From Helicobacteraceae bacterium (GTDB lineage Bacteria; Campylobacterota; Campylobacteria; Campylobacterales; Sulfurimonadaceae), in contig JALSLA010000016.1 in NCBI GenBank assembly GCA_026988515.1, positions 1-63,488 of the forward strand: DNA of 63,488 bases, read 5' to 3'. The notes beneath the pieces were generated by a model that made no database searches, was not told where the DNA came from, and saw only the letters and a program-made list of their open reading frames with translations. Made by a program: the position numbers and the translations under genes. Below are positions 44,543 to 53,656 of this stretch, one piece after another; the first letter of the stretch is position 1; every line of letters starts with the position of its first letter.

Positions 44543-45250
44543 ATGAAAGATAGAATATTTACAAAAACCATAGAAAAACAGTTTGAATTTGATGAAGAGG
44601 TTGCCGCAGTTTTTGATGATATGCTTGAACGTTCCGTACCTTTTTATGCCGAAGCAATGCGTTTGACACAACAGATTGCAGTAGAGCGATTACAAGAGGG
44701 TGCAGTGTTATATGATTTGGGGTGTTCTACAGCAACGTTGTTGCTTAATATTGAACGCATGCTCTCGGTTAATGCGACGCTCATTGGTATTGACAACTCC
44801 AAAGCCATGCTTGAACATGCGGCAAAAAAACTGGCCATTTACAACTCCGACATTAGACTCGAAGAGGGCGATGTGTTGCATTATCCCTATCAAAGAGCCG
44901 ATGTTGTCATTAGTAACTATACCCTACAGTTTATTCGACCGTTGCAACGTGAAAAGCTTGTAAAGACCATTGCCGATACGCTGCACGATGCAGGTCGGTT
45001 TATTTTTAGTGAAAAGGTGGTGAGTTCAGACAGCAAACTTAACAAAGAGCTTATCGATATTTACCACGATTTTAAAAAAGAGCAGGGGTACAGCAGCTAT
45101 GAAATCATGCAAAAACGCGAGGCCTTGGAGAATGTTCTCATTCCCTATACGGCACAAGAGAATTGTGAAATGGTCCGAAACAGCGGTTTTCGCAGTTGTG
45201 AGGTGGTCTTTCGGTGGGCTAATTTTGCGACATTTGTAGCACTTAAGTAG
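44543..45250 (+). CDS. cmoA: Carboxy-S-adenosyl-L-methionine synthase
   Basis: A 235-residue CmoA, which converts SAM and prephenate to carboxy-SAM for wobble-uridine modification (cmo5U) of tRNA. Characteristic segments are the N-terminal F-DEEVAAVFDDMLERSVPFY, motif I LYDLGCSTATLL, and NYTLQFI. The partner gene cmoB is not in the window. The ATG at 44543 is chosen because a -10 box overlaps the ATG at 44534. Confidence 0.93.
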   Translation: MKDRIFTKTIEKQFEFDEEVAAVFDDMLERSVPFYAEAMRLTQQIAVERLQEGAVLYDLGCSTATLLLNIERMLSVNATLIGIDNSKAMLEHAAKKLAIYNSDIRLEEGDVLHYPYQRADVVISNYTLQFIRPLQREKLVKTIADTLHDAGRFIFSEKVVSSDSKLNKELIDIYHDFKKEQGYSSYEIMQKREALENVLIPYTAQENCEMVRNSGFRSCEVVFRWANFATFVALK

Positions 45251-45252
45251 TG

Positions 45253-45483
45253 TTACCAGACATTGTCATGTACGGTTGTATCTGAAGGCGTTGATGTCAA
45301 GGGTGTACCATACTCGATGAGGTTTTCATCGCAGACGGTGCGGTAGGTTCCCTGCAGGTCATAATATTCACGACAATCATTATAGTAATTCATGGAAATA
45401 CCACGCTTGTTGGCACAACCGTAGCAGAGTAACAATAAAAGCGTCAGAAGCAGTAATTTTACCATAATACCATTGTAACTCAT
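45253..45483 (-). CDS. Small putative lipoprotein
   Basis: A 76-residue protein with a very hydrophobic N-terminus (LLLLTLLLLLCYGC) that ends in a cysteine preceded by Gly, close to but not a perfect lipobox. The mature part (NYYNDCREYYDLQGTYRTVC) has two cysteines and no family resemblance. Its ATG shares an ATGA with the nth stop, so it is coupled to nth; an internal ATG at 45465 is an alternative start. Confidence 0.55.
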   Translation of the reverse strand: MSYNGIMVKLLLLTLLLLLCYGCANKRGISMNYYNDCREYYDLQGTYRTVCDENLIEYGTPLTSTPSDTTVHDNVW

Positions 45484-46127
45484 CTTGCTTTAAAACTCTC
45501 CTTGCTTTTACAAAACGTTGCTACAAAACAGTCGTGCTCACATTTGGGGTTTTTTGCCGTACAGATATAGCGACCAAAGAGTACGAACCCCTGATGCAGT
45601 TGATGCAGGTCGGTTTTAAATTTTTTAACCAGTGTCGCTTCGGTTTTGAGTGCGGTATCATCACTGCTTAATCCCAGGCGGTGTGCGACGCGAAACACAT
45701 GGGTATCGACAGCCATTAAATTGGCTCCGGTGTACTCAATCATGACGACATTGGCCGTTTTTTGTCCGACGCCGGCCAAGGTTATCAGCTCTTTTTCATT
45801 CATGGGAATCTCTCCTCCATAGACCTCAACAACCCGCTGCGCCATTGCAATAATGTTTTTGGCTTTGTTGTTAAAAAACGAGCAGGTGTTAATGAGTGCT
45901 TTGACATCGTCTACATTGGCAGCAGCAAGGGCAGAGACATCAGGATATGCCCGAAACAGTGCCGGTGTGATAATATTGACACGTTTGTCGGTACATTGGG
46001 CAGAGAGGACTACGGCAATAACGAGTTCGTAGGCATTGTTATAGTGCAGTTCGGTGACGGCATTACGGTAGTGTTGTAAAAACAGCTCTTTAATGGCAGA
46101 AATTTCTTTTTTGGTTGCTTGTTTCAT
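45480..46127 (-). CDS. nth: Endonuclease III
   Basis: A 215-residue DNA glycosylase/AP lyase for oxidised pyrimidines. The helix-hairpin-helix and catalytic Lys are in LITLAGVGQKTANVV, and the catalytic Asp in AVDTHVFRVA. The C-terminal iron-sulfur cysteines read C-x6-C-x3-C-x5-C, with CEHDC, whereas the usual spacing is x6-x2-x5. All four cysteines are present, so a cluster is still likely. It is followed by a small lipoprotein gene with 4-base overlap. Confidence 0.93.
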   Translation of the reverse strand: MKQATKKEISAIKELFLQHYRNAVTELHYNNAYELVIAVVLSAQCTDKRVNIITPALFRAYPDVSALAAANVDDVKALINTCSFFNNKAKNIIAMAQRVVEVYGGEIPMNEKELITLAGVGQKTANVVMIEYTGANLMAVDTHVFRVAHRLGLSSDDTALKTEATLVKKFKTDLHQLHQGFVLFGRYICTAKNPKCEHDCFVATFCKSKESFKAR

Positions 46128-46234
46128 TGTTTAAGAATAATCCTTTTTTGACGATAGTATGATACAATAACTAAAATAGACTTGACGTTATTGTTCTTAT
46201 GACGGAAGTTTAATATATTTTGGGAGTATTATTG

Positions 46235-48154
46235 ATGGACCCTCTTTTACATGTAAAACAGACATTTCCAAAACATGCCTCACTGATTGAAGCGTTCGCC
46301 TCACTGCATAAAGGTATTATGATTTTGCTGGATAAAGAGGAGCGAGTCATCGGGGGTAATCAGGCACTTTTGGAATTTTTAGGAGTCAACAGTGCCGATG
46401 CTCTCAACAATGATATTTTTTGTGGTGACCTTGATGTTATTGATACATCAAAAAAACATTGGGCGCACGACCATCTGAAACAAGACGGCCTGAATATCGG
46501 TTTGCAAAACAGCGCTAAAGAAAAGTCCAGTTTCGGAGTGATGATTGATGTTGCCGAGATTGAAGGAGAACGTCTCTATATTTTACTGCTTGAGGATAAC
46601 TCCAATATTCAAAAGGCTATTCGGGCACACCACTATTTTGAGATCTTTAAACGCAAGTTTTTAACCAGCATTTCTCATGAGTTCCGTACTCCGATGAATG
46701 GGATTTTAGGGTTTATCAAACTGCTTGAGAACAGTGTTTTAACGAAAAAGCAACGCCATCAGGTGCTTATGATTGACGAGAGCGCAACCGAGATGATGCG
46801 TAAGATCGAAAATCTGCTGGAGATGATGCAACTTGACAGCGGCGCCATTACGCTGAAAGAGACGGTCTATAAGCCGATGACAGGCATGGATGAGTTTTTT
46901 TTAAAATTCTATGAAAGTGCACAGAAAAAGAACATTACGCTGTTTTGCCGGGTAGATTCGAACATGCCTCGCTCTATGGTGGGCGATCCGGGCAAGGTTA
47001 AACGGGTATTGGAGAGTCTGATTTCCAATGCGATTAAGTTTACCCATGAGGGCGGTCAGATTTTAGTAGAACTCAAGGTCTTGGAGGAAAAAGACGGTTT
47101 CATTGAAGTAGAATACAGTGTACTGGACTCAGGTGAGGGCATACCGCACAAGAGATTGGCTCATATTCTGCGACCGTTTGCTTCGGCTCAGGAGAATCAG
47201 AAATTGGGTAAAAACGGATTGGGAATCGGATTGAGTGTGAGCCACAAATATTTGGCAATGATGCACTCAAAACTCTCTGTTGCCTCAGAAGTCGGTCAAG
47301 GGAGTAAATTCTTTTTCCGATTGACGCATAGAGTCAATGAACCGTCACAGCCGTTGACTTTTGACAATGCACGCATTGCCGTAGCCAGTTTTTCGGCATT
47401 AGATCATCAGTATGCCAAGTGTGTGGCGAGTTACCTTGAAGATTTCGGCGTTACCGTAATACAGACTACTTTAATTGACAAAGAAGAGCTCGAAGCCGTC
47501 GATGCGCTTTTTATTATTTCTGAAGATCTGAAAGATGAACGTATTGCGTCGGTGCGAAATATATTGGGAGACGATATCAAAATTGTCTCCATCTTAACCA
47601 AGCAGCGTAAATCGGTTTCGATTTCGAGTGTTCATAATGTTATTGAAACATTGGAATTTCCGATGCTGCCGAATAAGATCGAAAATGTGCTCAGTCATAT
47701 CTACCTGAACCAAGCACTTACGCAGAAAAAAGAGCTTGATGACACTCAGCAAAACAGACAGTTTAAAATACTTCTAGCAGAAGACAACCGCATTAACTTA
47801 GAGTTGCTTCAGACAATTTTAAGTCTGCAAAACTATGATGTGACGGCAGTTGAACACGGTGAGGCGGCGCTTGAGGCATACATGAAAGAGCCATACGATC
47901 TGGTCTTGACCGACATTGACATGCCGGTGATGGACGGGATTGTTGCCACACGTTTGATGCGTGAGGTAGATAAAAAAGAAAACCGTGGCAAAACACCGAT
48001 GATAGCCCTGACTGCCTATGCGTTAGAAGGTGATCGCGAGCGTATTATGAATGCCGGATTGGATGCCCATATTCCGAAGCCAGTGGACAAACCGTACTTG
48101 CTTGAAGTCATTAAACACTTCTTAAACAAACAACAAAAATCGAACATTAAGTAA
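46235..48154 (+). CDS. Hybrid sensor histidine kinase/response regulator
   Basis: A 639-residue, apparently cytoplasmic hybrid kinase. Domains in order: a PAS-like sensor (about 25-125), HisKA with FLTSISHEFRTP (phospho-His 148), HATPase with NAIKFTHEGG and GLGIGLSVS, a degenerate receiver-like segment (about 380-490), and a true receiver (LLAEDNRINLELL, DLVLTDIDMPVMDG, PMIALTAYA, IPKPVDKP). The ATG at 46235 follows GGGAG and replaces a TTG start at 46220. A TTTTACATGTAAAA palindrome covers codons 5-8. Five bases separate it from the c-di-GMP gene, suggesting one signalling unit. Confidence 0.9.
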   Translation: MDPLLHVKQTFPKHASLIEAFASLHKGIMILLDKEERVIGGNQALLEFLGVNSADALNNDIFCGDLDVIDTSKKHWAHDHLKQDGLNIGLQNSAKEKSSFGVMIDVAEIEGERLYILLLEDNSNIQKAIRAHHYFEIFKRKFLTSISHEFRTPMNGILGFIKLLENSVLTKKQRHQVLMIDESATEMMRKIENLLEMMQLDSGAITLKETVYKPMTGMDEFFLKFYESAQKKNITLFCRVDSNMPRSMVGDPGKVKRVLESLISNAIKFTHEGGQILVELKVLEEKDGFIEVEYSVLDSGEGIPHKRLAHILRPFASAQENQKLGKNGLGIGLSVSHKYLAMMHSKLSVASEVGQGSKFFFRLTHRVNEPSQPLTFDNARIAVASFSALDHQYAKCVASYLEDFGVTVIQTTLIDKEELEAVDALFIISEDLKDERIASVRNILGDDIKIVSILTKQRKSVSISSVHNVIETLEFPMLPNKIENVLSHIYLNQALTQKKELDDTQQNRQFKILLAEDNRINLELLQTILSLQNYDVTAVEHGEAALEAYMKEPYDLVLTDIDMPVMDGIVATRLMREVDKKENRGKTPMIALTAYALEGDRERIMNAGLDAHIPKPVDKPYLLEVIKHFLNKQQKSNIK

Positions 48155-48158
48155 TCTT

Positions 48159-50531
48159 TTGACTCAAAAAAACAGATTCCTCATTAAGACACCTGTCGTT
48201 ACAAAGAGTGTTCTTTTTAGTGTTCCTGTGATATTTTCAATTGTTATTGTATTGAAGATGTTTTATGCGTCACACTTTATGAAAGAAGATGCTAAAGCAA
48301 TTATTTTAGATGAAGCAAAAGCATTGAGTAACTTTATGATGAGCTATCATGGTTACTATATGGATCTTTTTGCCAATGGCAATATTGAGTTGACTCAAGA
48401 GACGTTGCCTCTGTTTCCGGCATTTAGTACGTCAAAAATATCGCAACAATTTTCTCAAAACAATCTCCAAAATATTCATGTGTCTGTGGTGACTGATAAG
48501 GCTAGAAACAGTAGCAATGCAGCCGATAGTGAAGAGCTGTCGGCAATCAAAGCGTTTAAACGTGACAAAACGCTTAAAGAGTATTATAAATTTATTGACG
48601 GCATACCGACGAATTATTACCAACTTGCTATTCCGTTGAAGATTGAGCCGAAATGTTTGATGTGTCACGGTAACCGACAAGATGCTCCCGACTTTGTGCG
48701 CAACAATTATGAGAATGCCTATAATTATGAGGTTGGTGATATTCGCGGTATTTTAAGCATTAAAGTACCGGAAGGAAAACTGACCGATAAACTCAATACA
48801 ACGTTCTGGCTGTTAGTGCTTTATGATACGGCACTGTTAATCGGTCTGTTTGTTTTTATTCAGCTATTGCTGTATAAGTTCAAACAGTATACGTCACGCT
48901 TACAAGATCAGGTGAATCAGCAAAATGAGGAGCTGCACAAGAACCTAAGCGAACTCAATAGCTATAAAATAGCAATTGACAACAGTGCTATGGTCTCTAA
49001 AAGCGATCCGAAAGGAACCATTACCTACGTTAACGATAAGTTTTGCGACAATATTGGCTACTCACGAGACTATTTAATTGGAAAAAATCACAATATTTTG
49101 CGTGATCCCATGTTAGACAGCTCCTATTTTAAACAGATGTGGGACACCATACAGTCTAAAAAAGTATGGAGCAATATTATTTCAGGAAAACGCAAAGACA
49201 ATTCGGCGTTTTATTATGAAGTGACGATTACACCGATTTTGGATGAATCGGGTGATATTAAAGAGTATATTGCCATACGTTATGATGCCACCGAGGTGAC
49301 CCTGCAGCGTCAGAAAATTAAAAATATGTACGCCATCGACAGCTTAACGCGTATTCCCAACAGAAACAAGCTTATTATTGACATGCAACTCATAGATGAG
49401 CCGCAAATTGCACTGTTTAATATTGACGGGTTTAAAAATGTCAACGATTTTTACGGTATTAAAGCGGGTGATCGACTTCTTATTCAGTTTGCCAATTTTA
49501 TTAAAACGGAGATTGCCTACAATAAACTGTTTCAGTTTTACCGGCTTCACTCGGATGAATTTGCTATTTTGGGCAATGCGACCTTGCATCTTGATGAGTT
49601 TGTTGCCGTGATGCACTCGTACCAGAAGAAAATAGAAAAGCATTATTTTAGCATTTCAATCGAACAGGAGGTCAATATTTCGGTAACCTTGGGCTTTGGC
49701 ATGCATGAGAACGCCTTGGTAAAAGCCGATATGGCGCTGAAGTTAGCACAAAACAGCAAAAGTGAATATATTGTTTACGATGACTCACTGGAACTTGAGA
49801 AACATTATGAAGAGAATATTAAAAAAGCCAATATTATTAAACAGGCAATCGACAACAGGGGTATTGTCTCTTACTATCAACCGATTTTAGATCTTAAAAA
49901 CGGTGTTATTGAGAAATATGAGACGTTGGTGCGAATGCGTCATAACGGTGAGCTGATCTCTCCGGGAGCGTTTTTACATATTGCCAAGCAGTCACGAAAC
50001 TATTTTAGGGTTACGGAGATTATGGTCGAAGAGGCATTAAAGCAGCTGTGCCATCATCATGTAACGCTTTCGATTAATATCTCTATTGAAGATATTGCCA
50101 ACGGAGATATGTGCCACTTTATCATTCAAAAGCTTAGAGAGTCGGACTATGCCGATCGAATTATTTTTGAGATACTGGAGAGTGAAAACATTCAGTCGTA
50201 TGATCAAATTACATATTTTATCGGTGAAGTGAAAAAGTATGGTGCCAAAATTGCCATTGATGACTTTGGAAGCGGCTACTCCAATTTTTTACATGTACTG
50301 GAACTTGAAGCCGATTTCTTAAAGATAGACGGCTCGCTTATCAAGCGTATTCATGAAGACAGACAATCACGTATTTTAGTCGAAGGTATTGTGGATTTTT
50401 CAAACCGTTTGGGTATGAAAACGATTGCTGAATTTGTTGAAGATGAAATTATTTTAGAGACGCTCAAAGAGATTGGTGTGGACTTTGCACAGGGCTATTT
50501 TGTTGGAAAACCTATGCCAACCATTGTTTAG
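48159..50531 (+). CDS. DUF3365-PAS-GGDEF-EAL c-di-GMP protein with haem motif
   Basis: A 790-residue membrane sensor. After a transmembrane helix (about 17-35) comes a periplasmic DUF3365/Tll0287-like domain with one haem c site, CLMCH at 166-170, then a second helix (about 207-229). A PAS domain follows, then a GGDEF domain whose signature is degenerate (HSDEF in place of GGDEF), and an EAL domain with ETLVR and intact DDFGSGYS. It probably hydrolyses c-di-GMP in response to redox or gas at the haem; synthesis is unlikely. The start is TTG at 48159. Confidence 0.88.
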   Translation: MTQKNRFLIKTPVVTKSVLFSVPVIFSIVIVLKMFYASHFMKEDAKAIILDEAKALSNFMMSYHGYYMDLFANGNIELTQETLPLFPAFSTSKISQQFSQNNLQNIHVSVVTDKARNSSNAADSEELSAIKAFKRDKTLKEYYKFIDGIPTNYYQLAIPLKIEPKCLMCHGNRQDAPDFVRNNYENAYNYEVGDIRGILSIKVPEGKLTDKLNTTFWLLVLYDTALLIGLFVFIQLLLYKFKQYTSRLQDQVNQQNEELHKNLSELNSYKIAIDNSAMVSKSDPKGTITYVNDKFCDNIGYSRDYLIGKNHNILRDPMLDSSYFKQMWDTIQSKKVWSNIISGKRKDNSAFYYEVTITPILDESGDIKEYIAIRYDATEVTLQRQKIKNMYAIDSLTRIPNRNKLIIDMQLIDEPQIALFNIDGFKNVNDFYGIKAGDRLLIQFANFIKTEIAYNKLFQFYRLHSDEFAILGNATLHLDEFVAVMHSYQKKIEKHYFSISIEQEVNISVTLGFGMHENALVKADMALKLAQNSKSEYIVYDDSLELEKHYEENIKKANIIKQAIDNRGIVSYYQPILDLKNGVIEKYETLVRMRHNGELISPGAFLHIAKQSRNYFRVTEIMVEEALKQLCHHHVTLSINISIEDIANGDMCHFIIQKLRESDYADRIIFEILESENIQSYDQITYFIGEVKKYGAKIAIDDFGSGYSNFLHVLELEADFLKIDGSLIKRIHEDRQSRILVEGIVDFSNRLGMKTIAEFVEDEIILETLKEIGVDFAQGYFVGKPMPTIV

Positions 50532-50592
50532 TGTTGATTAGCTTTCTTAGCATAACATAGCGAGTGTATTTAAAGAAAAGATAGGAAAACAA

Positions 50593-51432
50593 ATGAATTT
50601 AACAATTAAGTTGGTGTCTGTTTCACTGTTATTGAGCGCTTTGGCTACGGCAACAACCCTGGCAACCGTCAATGGAAAAAAAATCACTTCCGATGAAGTC
50701 AACAAGATCCTTTTAGAGGGAACACAAGGACGTTTTATGTCCCTTCCCAAAGAGAAACAAGATGAGCTGCAAAAACGTGTAGTAGACGGTATTATTACAC
50801 AAGAACTGGTCTTTGCCGATGCAAAAAAGAACGGTGTTTTAGAGAGTACCGAATATAAAGAAGAGCTTGCAGACATTACCGAGCGTATTGAAAAGCAGCT
50901 TGCTGCCAAAGTATGGGAGCAGCAGGAGCTTGCCAAAGTTGAGGTGAGCGACAAAGAGAAACGCGACTACTACAATAAAAACAAGAGTGAATTTGTAGAG
51001 AAAGAGAAAGTACATGCGCGTCACATTCTTGTTAAAGAAGAGAGTGAAGCCAAAGCTATTATTAAAGAGCTCAAAGGGCTTAAAGGCGAGAAGCTCAAAG
51101 AGAAATTCATTGAGCTTGCACAACAAAAGTCGACAGGTCCGAGTGCGCCTAAGGGCGGTGACCTCGGGTACTTTCCGCAAGGACAGATGGTACCGTCATT
51201 TAATGATGCCGTATTTGCCATGAAAAAGGGCACCATCACCACCACGCCGGTCAAAAGTCAGTTTGGCTATCACGTGATCTATTTGGAAGACAAGCAACCG
51301 GGGAAAACGCTCTCATTCAGCGAAGTTGAAAACTTTATCGGTCAACGTCTACAGATGGAAAAATTTAAAGAAAAAATGGAAAAAAAGATGGCTGAGATGA
51401 AAAAAGCCGCCAAGATTACTTACGCCAAATAG
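50593..51432 (+). CDS. Periplasmic parvulin-type peptidyl-prolyl isomerase
   Basis: A 279-residue SurA/PrsA-like chaperone, comparable to Campylobacter PEB4. It has a signal peptide (residues 1-20), an N-terminal SurA-N-like helical region, and a rotamase domain with ARHILVKEES, GGDLGYFPQGQMVPSFNDAVF and QFGYHVIYLED. A helical lysine-rich tail follows. It should assist folding of outer-membrane proteins. Its stop shares one base with the start of the next gene. Confidence 0.9.
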   Translation: MNLTIKLVSVSLLLSALATATTLATVNGKKITSDEVNKILLEGTQGRFMSLPKEKQDELQKRVVDGIITQELVFADAKKNGVLESTEYKEELADITERIEKQLAAKVWEQQELAKVEVSDKEKRDYYNKNKSEFVEKEKVHARHILVKEESEAKAIIKELKGLKGEKLKEKFIELAQQKSTGPSAPKGGDLGYFPQGQMVPSFNDAVFAMKKGTITTTPVKSQFGYHVIYLEDKQPGKTLSFSEVENFIGQRLQMEKFKEKMEKKMAEMKKAAKITYAK

Positions 51433-52313
51433 TGTTTCCTCTCCCCTCTGCCGTCGAAACCATTATGTTTCGTGGCAGAACGATCTACGTCAAACGCGAC
51501 GACCTCATTCATCCCTATCTAAGCGGTAATAAATTTCGAAAACTTTACACGCTTTTGCATACGCCTGCATCACGTTACAAAAAAGTTGTTTCGTACGGGG
51601 GAAGTCAGTCCAATGCCATGCTTTCCATTGCCTATGTATGCCAGATGAAAGGATGGGCATTTGAGTACTACACCAAAACACTCACTTCACATGTGACCAA
51701 TAGTACCGAGGGCAATTTTGCCAAAGCATTGGCACTTGGAATGGATGTGATTGAGTTGCCTCATCAAGTGTATCAACAACAAGTCCGTGAACTCTTTTTT
51801 CATGCCGATTCGAGTGTGATAGTGATTCCGCAAGGAGGAGCGTGTACGTTAGCTCGCGAGGGGGTGGTACATTTGGCACATGAAATTATGCAATGGCAAG
51901 AAGACGCGTCAATCAATAATTTACATGTAGTGATACCTTCAGGAACAGGGACAACCGCTTTCTATTTGGCTGAAACATTGCCGTACACATGCTATACGAC
52001 AGCTGTTGCGGGCAGCAGGGAGTATTTGCTCGAGCAGATCGGTTCACTGGGTGCAGTGCCATCAAATTTACATGTAATTTCTACAGAGAACACCTACCAT
52101 TTTGCCAAGCCTTATCGAGAATTTTTAGCACTGTATGAAGAGCTTAAAAGCGGCGGCATTGAGTTTGATTTGCTCTATGCACCGAAAATGTGGCTGGCAT
52201 TAAGCGATATGATGGAACAGATAGAAGGAACGATTCTCTATGTCCATAGCGGGGGTGTTCAGGGAAATGGTACAATGCGTCAGCGATATCGTTACAAAGG
52301 ATGGACAGAATGA
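51432..52313 (+). CDS. PLP-dependent ACC deaminase/D-cysteine desulfhydrase family enzyme
   Basis: A 293-residue fold-type II PLP enzyme. The PLP lysine lies in the segment LSGNKFRKLY, with RDDL before it and the phosphate-binding loop PSGTGTTAFY. Family members deaminate 1-aminocyclopropane-1-carboxylate or cleave D-cysteine; the second is likelier in this setting. GTG at 51432 overlaps the preceding stop by a base. Two TTTACATGTA copies fall inside the gene (51921 and 52068), both reading N-L-H-V. Confidence 0.8.
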   Translation: MFPLPSAVETIMFRGRTIYVKRDDLIHPYLSGNKFRKLYTLLHTPASRYKKVVSYGGSQSNAMLSIAYVCQMKGWAFEYYTKTLTSHVTNSTEGNFAKALALGMDVIELPHQVYQQQVRELFFHADSSVIVIPQGGACTLAREGVVHLAHEIMQWQEDASINNLHVVIPSGTGTTAFYLAETLPYTCYTTAVAGSREYLLEQIGSLGAVPSNLHVISTENTYHFAKPYREFLALYEELKSGGIEFDLLYAPKMWLALSDMMEQIEGTILYVHSGGVQGNGTMRQRYRYKGWTE

Positions 52314-52513
52314 CTCCTTCGCATGAAAAAAAGATCAAACGGGTACTGCTGTTGCTGCTAATCTCTCCGTTTATTTCCGGATTCTTAACGGCAATGATTG
52401 TCTTGATGGAACCCGATCTCATGATGACCATGGGATTGGCGGGAATGGTGGGATTGTGGATGATCAGCTCTATAGCAAGCTATAAAGCAATCAAAGGGTA
52501 TATTTTTGGTTAA
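52310..52513 (+). CDS. Small two-helix membrane protein
   Basis: A 67-residue protein whose ATG shares an ATGA with the previous stop. A basic start (HEKKIKR) is followed by two hydrophobic helices (about 11-32 and 37-57). Function unknown. It converges with the aldolase gene, with a 4-base overlap of ends. Confidence 0.6.
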   Translation: MTPSHEKKIKRVLLLLLISPFISGFLTAMIVLMEPDLMMTMGLAGMVGLWMISSIASYKAIKGYIFG

Positions 52514-53583
52514 TTCTTATTGAGGGCATTAAGATCTTCATAAGCAACCAACACACGTTGCACCAATCCCTCTTGACCGGCACGTAACCATTTCCGCGGA
52601 TCATAATATTTTTTATTGGGTTGATCGTCCCCTTCAGGATTTCCAATTTGTCCTTGCAGGTATGCTTCATATTTCTCATAATAGCTTTTAACGCCGTTCC
52701 ATGTTGCCCATTGGGTATCGGTATCAATATTCATTTTGATCACCCCGTAACTGATCGCTTCACGAATCTCTTGAAGCGAGGAGCCTGAACCGCCGTGAAA
52801 TACAAAATCCACCGGTTTGGCATCGGTATGAAACTTTTGAACAATATACTCTTGAGAGTTGTGTAAAATAGAAGGTGTCAGGGTAACATTTCCGGGTTTA
52901 TAGACACCGTGAACATTACCAAAGGATGCGGCAATTGTAAAGCGACGGCTCACTTTCGAGAGTTCTTCGTAAGCATAGGCGACCTCTTCAGGCTGCGTAT
53001 AGAGCAGGGCATTGTCAATATCGGTGTTATCGACACCGTCCTCTTCGCCACCGGTGACGCCCAGCTCTATTTCAAGAGTCATGCCGAGTTTTTCCATACG
53101 TTCAAGATACTGTTTACATGTAGCGATATTCTCTTCAATCGGCTCTTCGGAAAGATCGATCATGTGGGAACTGAACAGCGGCGTTCCGTAACTCTGGTAG
53201 TGTGCCTCTGATGCTTCCAGCAAGGCATCAATCCACGGAAGCAGTTTCCGTGCCGCATGGTCAGTATGTAAAATTACGGCTACGCCGTACGCTTCTGCCA
53301 TCATGTGAACATGTTGGGCTCCGGAGATGGCACCGCCGATTGAGGCGAAATCATCTGCATTGCTAAGACCTTTGCCGGCAAAAAAACTTGCCCCTCCGTG
53401 TGAAAACTGAATAATCACAGGAGAATTGGCCTCACGCGCCGCTTCAAGAACCCCGTTAATGGAGTCGGAGTTGACTACATTGATGGCAGGCAGGGCAAAA
53501 CCACCCTCTTTTGCTGCTTTATACACTTTCTGAATATCGTCACCGCTGAGAACACCCGGTTTCACTAAATCTAATATGCCCAT
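52510..53583 (-). CDS. fba: Class II fructose-bisphosphate aldolase
   Basis: A 357-residue zinc-dependent aldolase for glycolysis/gluconeogenesis. Visible are the opening LDLVKPGVLSGDD, the zinc-site HTDHAARK segment, ELGVTGGEEDG, HGVYKPGN and the phosphate-binding FHGGSGSS. The size fits the A-type class II aldolases. The ATG at 53583 follows GGAGGA; 53598 would add five residues. A TTTACATGTA copy at 53114 reads T-C-K on the coding strand. It is transcribed divergently from the M23 peptidase gene. Confidence 0.95.
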   Translation of the reverse strand: MGILDLVKPGVLSGDDIQKVYKAAKEGGFALPAINVVNSDSINGVLEAAREANSPVIIQFSHGGASFFAGKGLSNADDFASIGGAISGAQHVHMMAEAYGVAVILHTDHAARKLLPWIDALLEASEAHYQSYGTPLFSSHMIDLSEEPIEENIATCKQYLERMEKLGMTLEIELGVTGGEEDGVDNTDIDNALLYTQPEEVAYAYEELSKVSRRFTIAASFGNVHGVYKPGNVTLTPSILHNSQEYIVQKFHTDAKPVDFVFHGGSGSSLQEIREAISYGVIKMNIDTDTQWATWNGVKSYYEKYEAYLQGQIGNPEGDDQPNKKYYDPRKWLRAGQEGLVQRVLVAYEDLNALNKN

Positions 53584-53656
53584 TAAAAAATCCTCCAAAG
53601 TAATGGCGGATTATAACAATTTTTTGGTATGATAAAGATCAAATGAGGATAAAATT

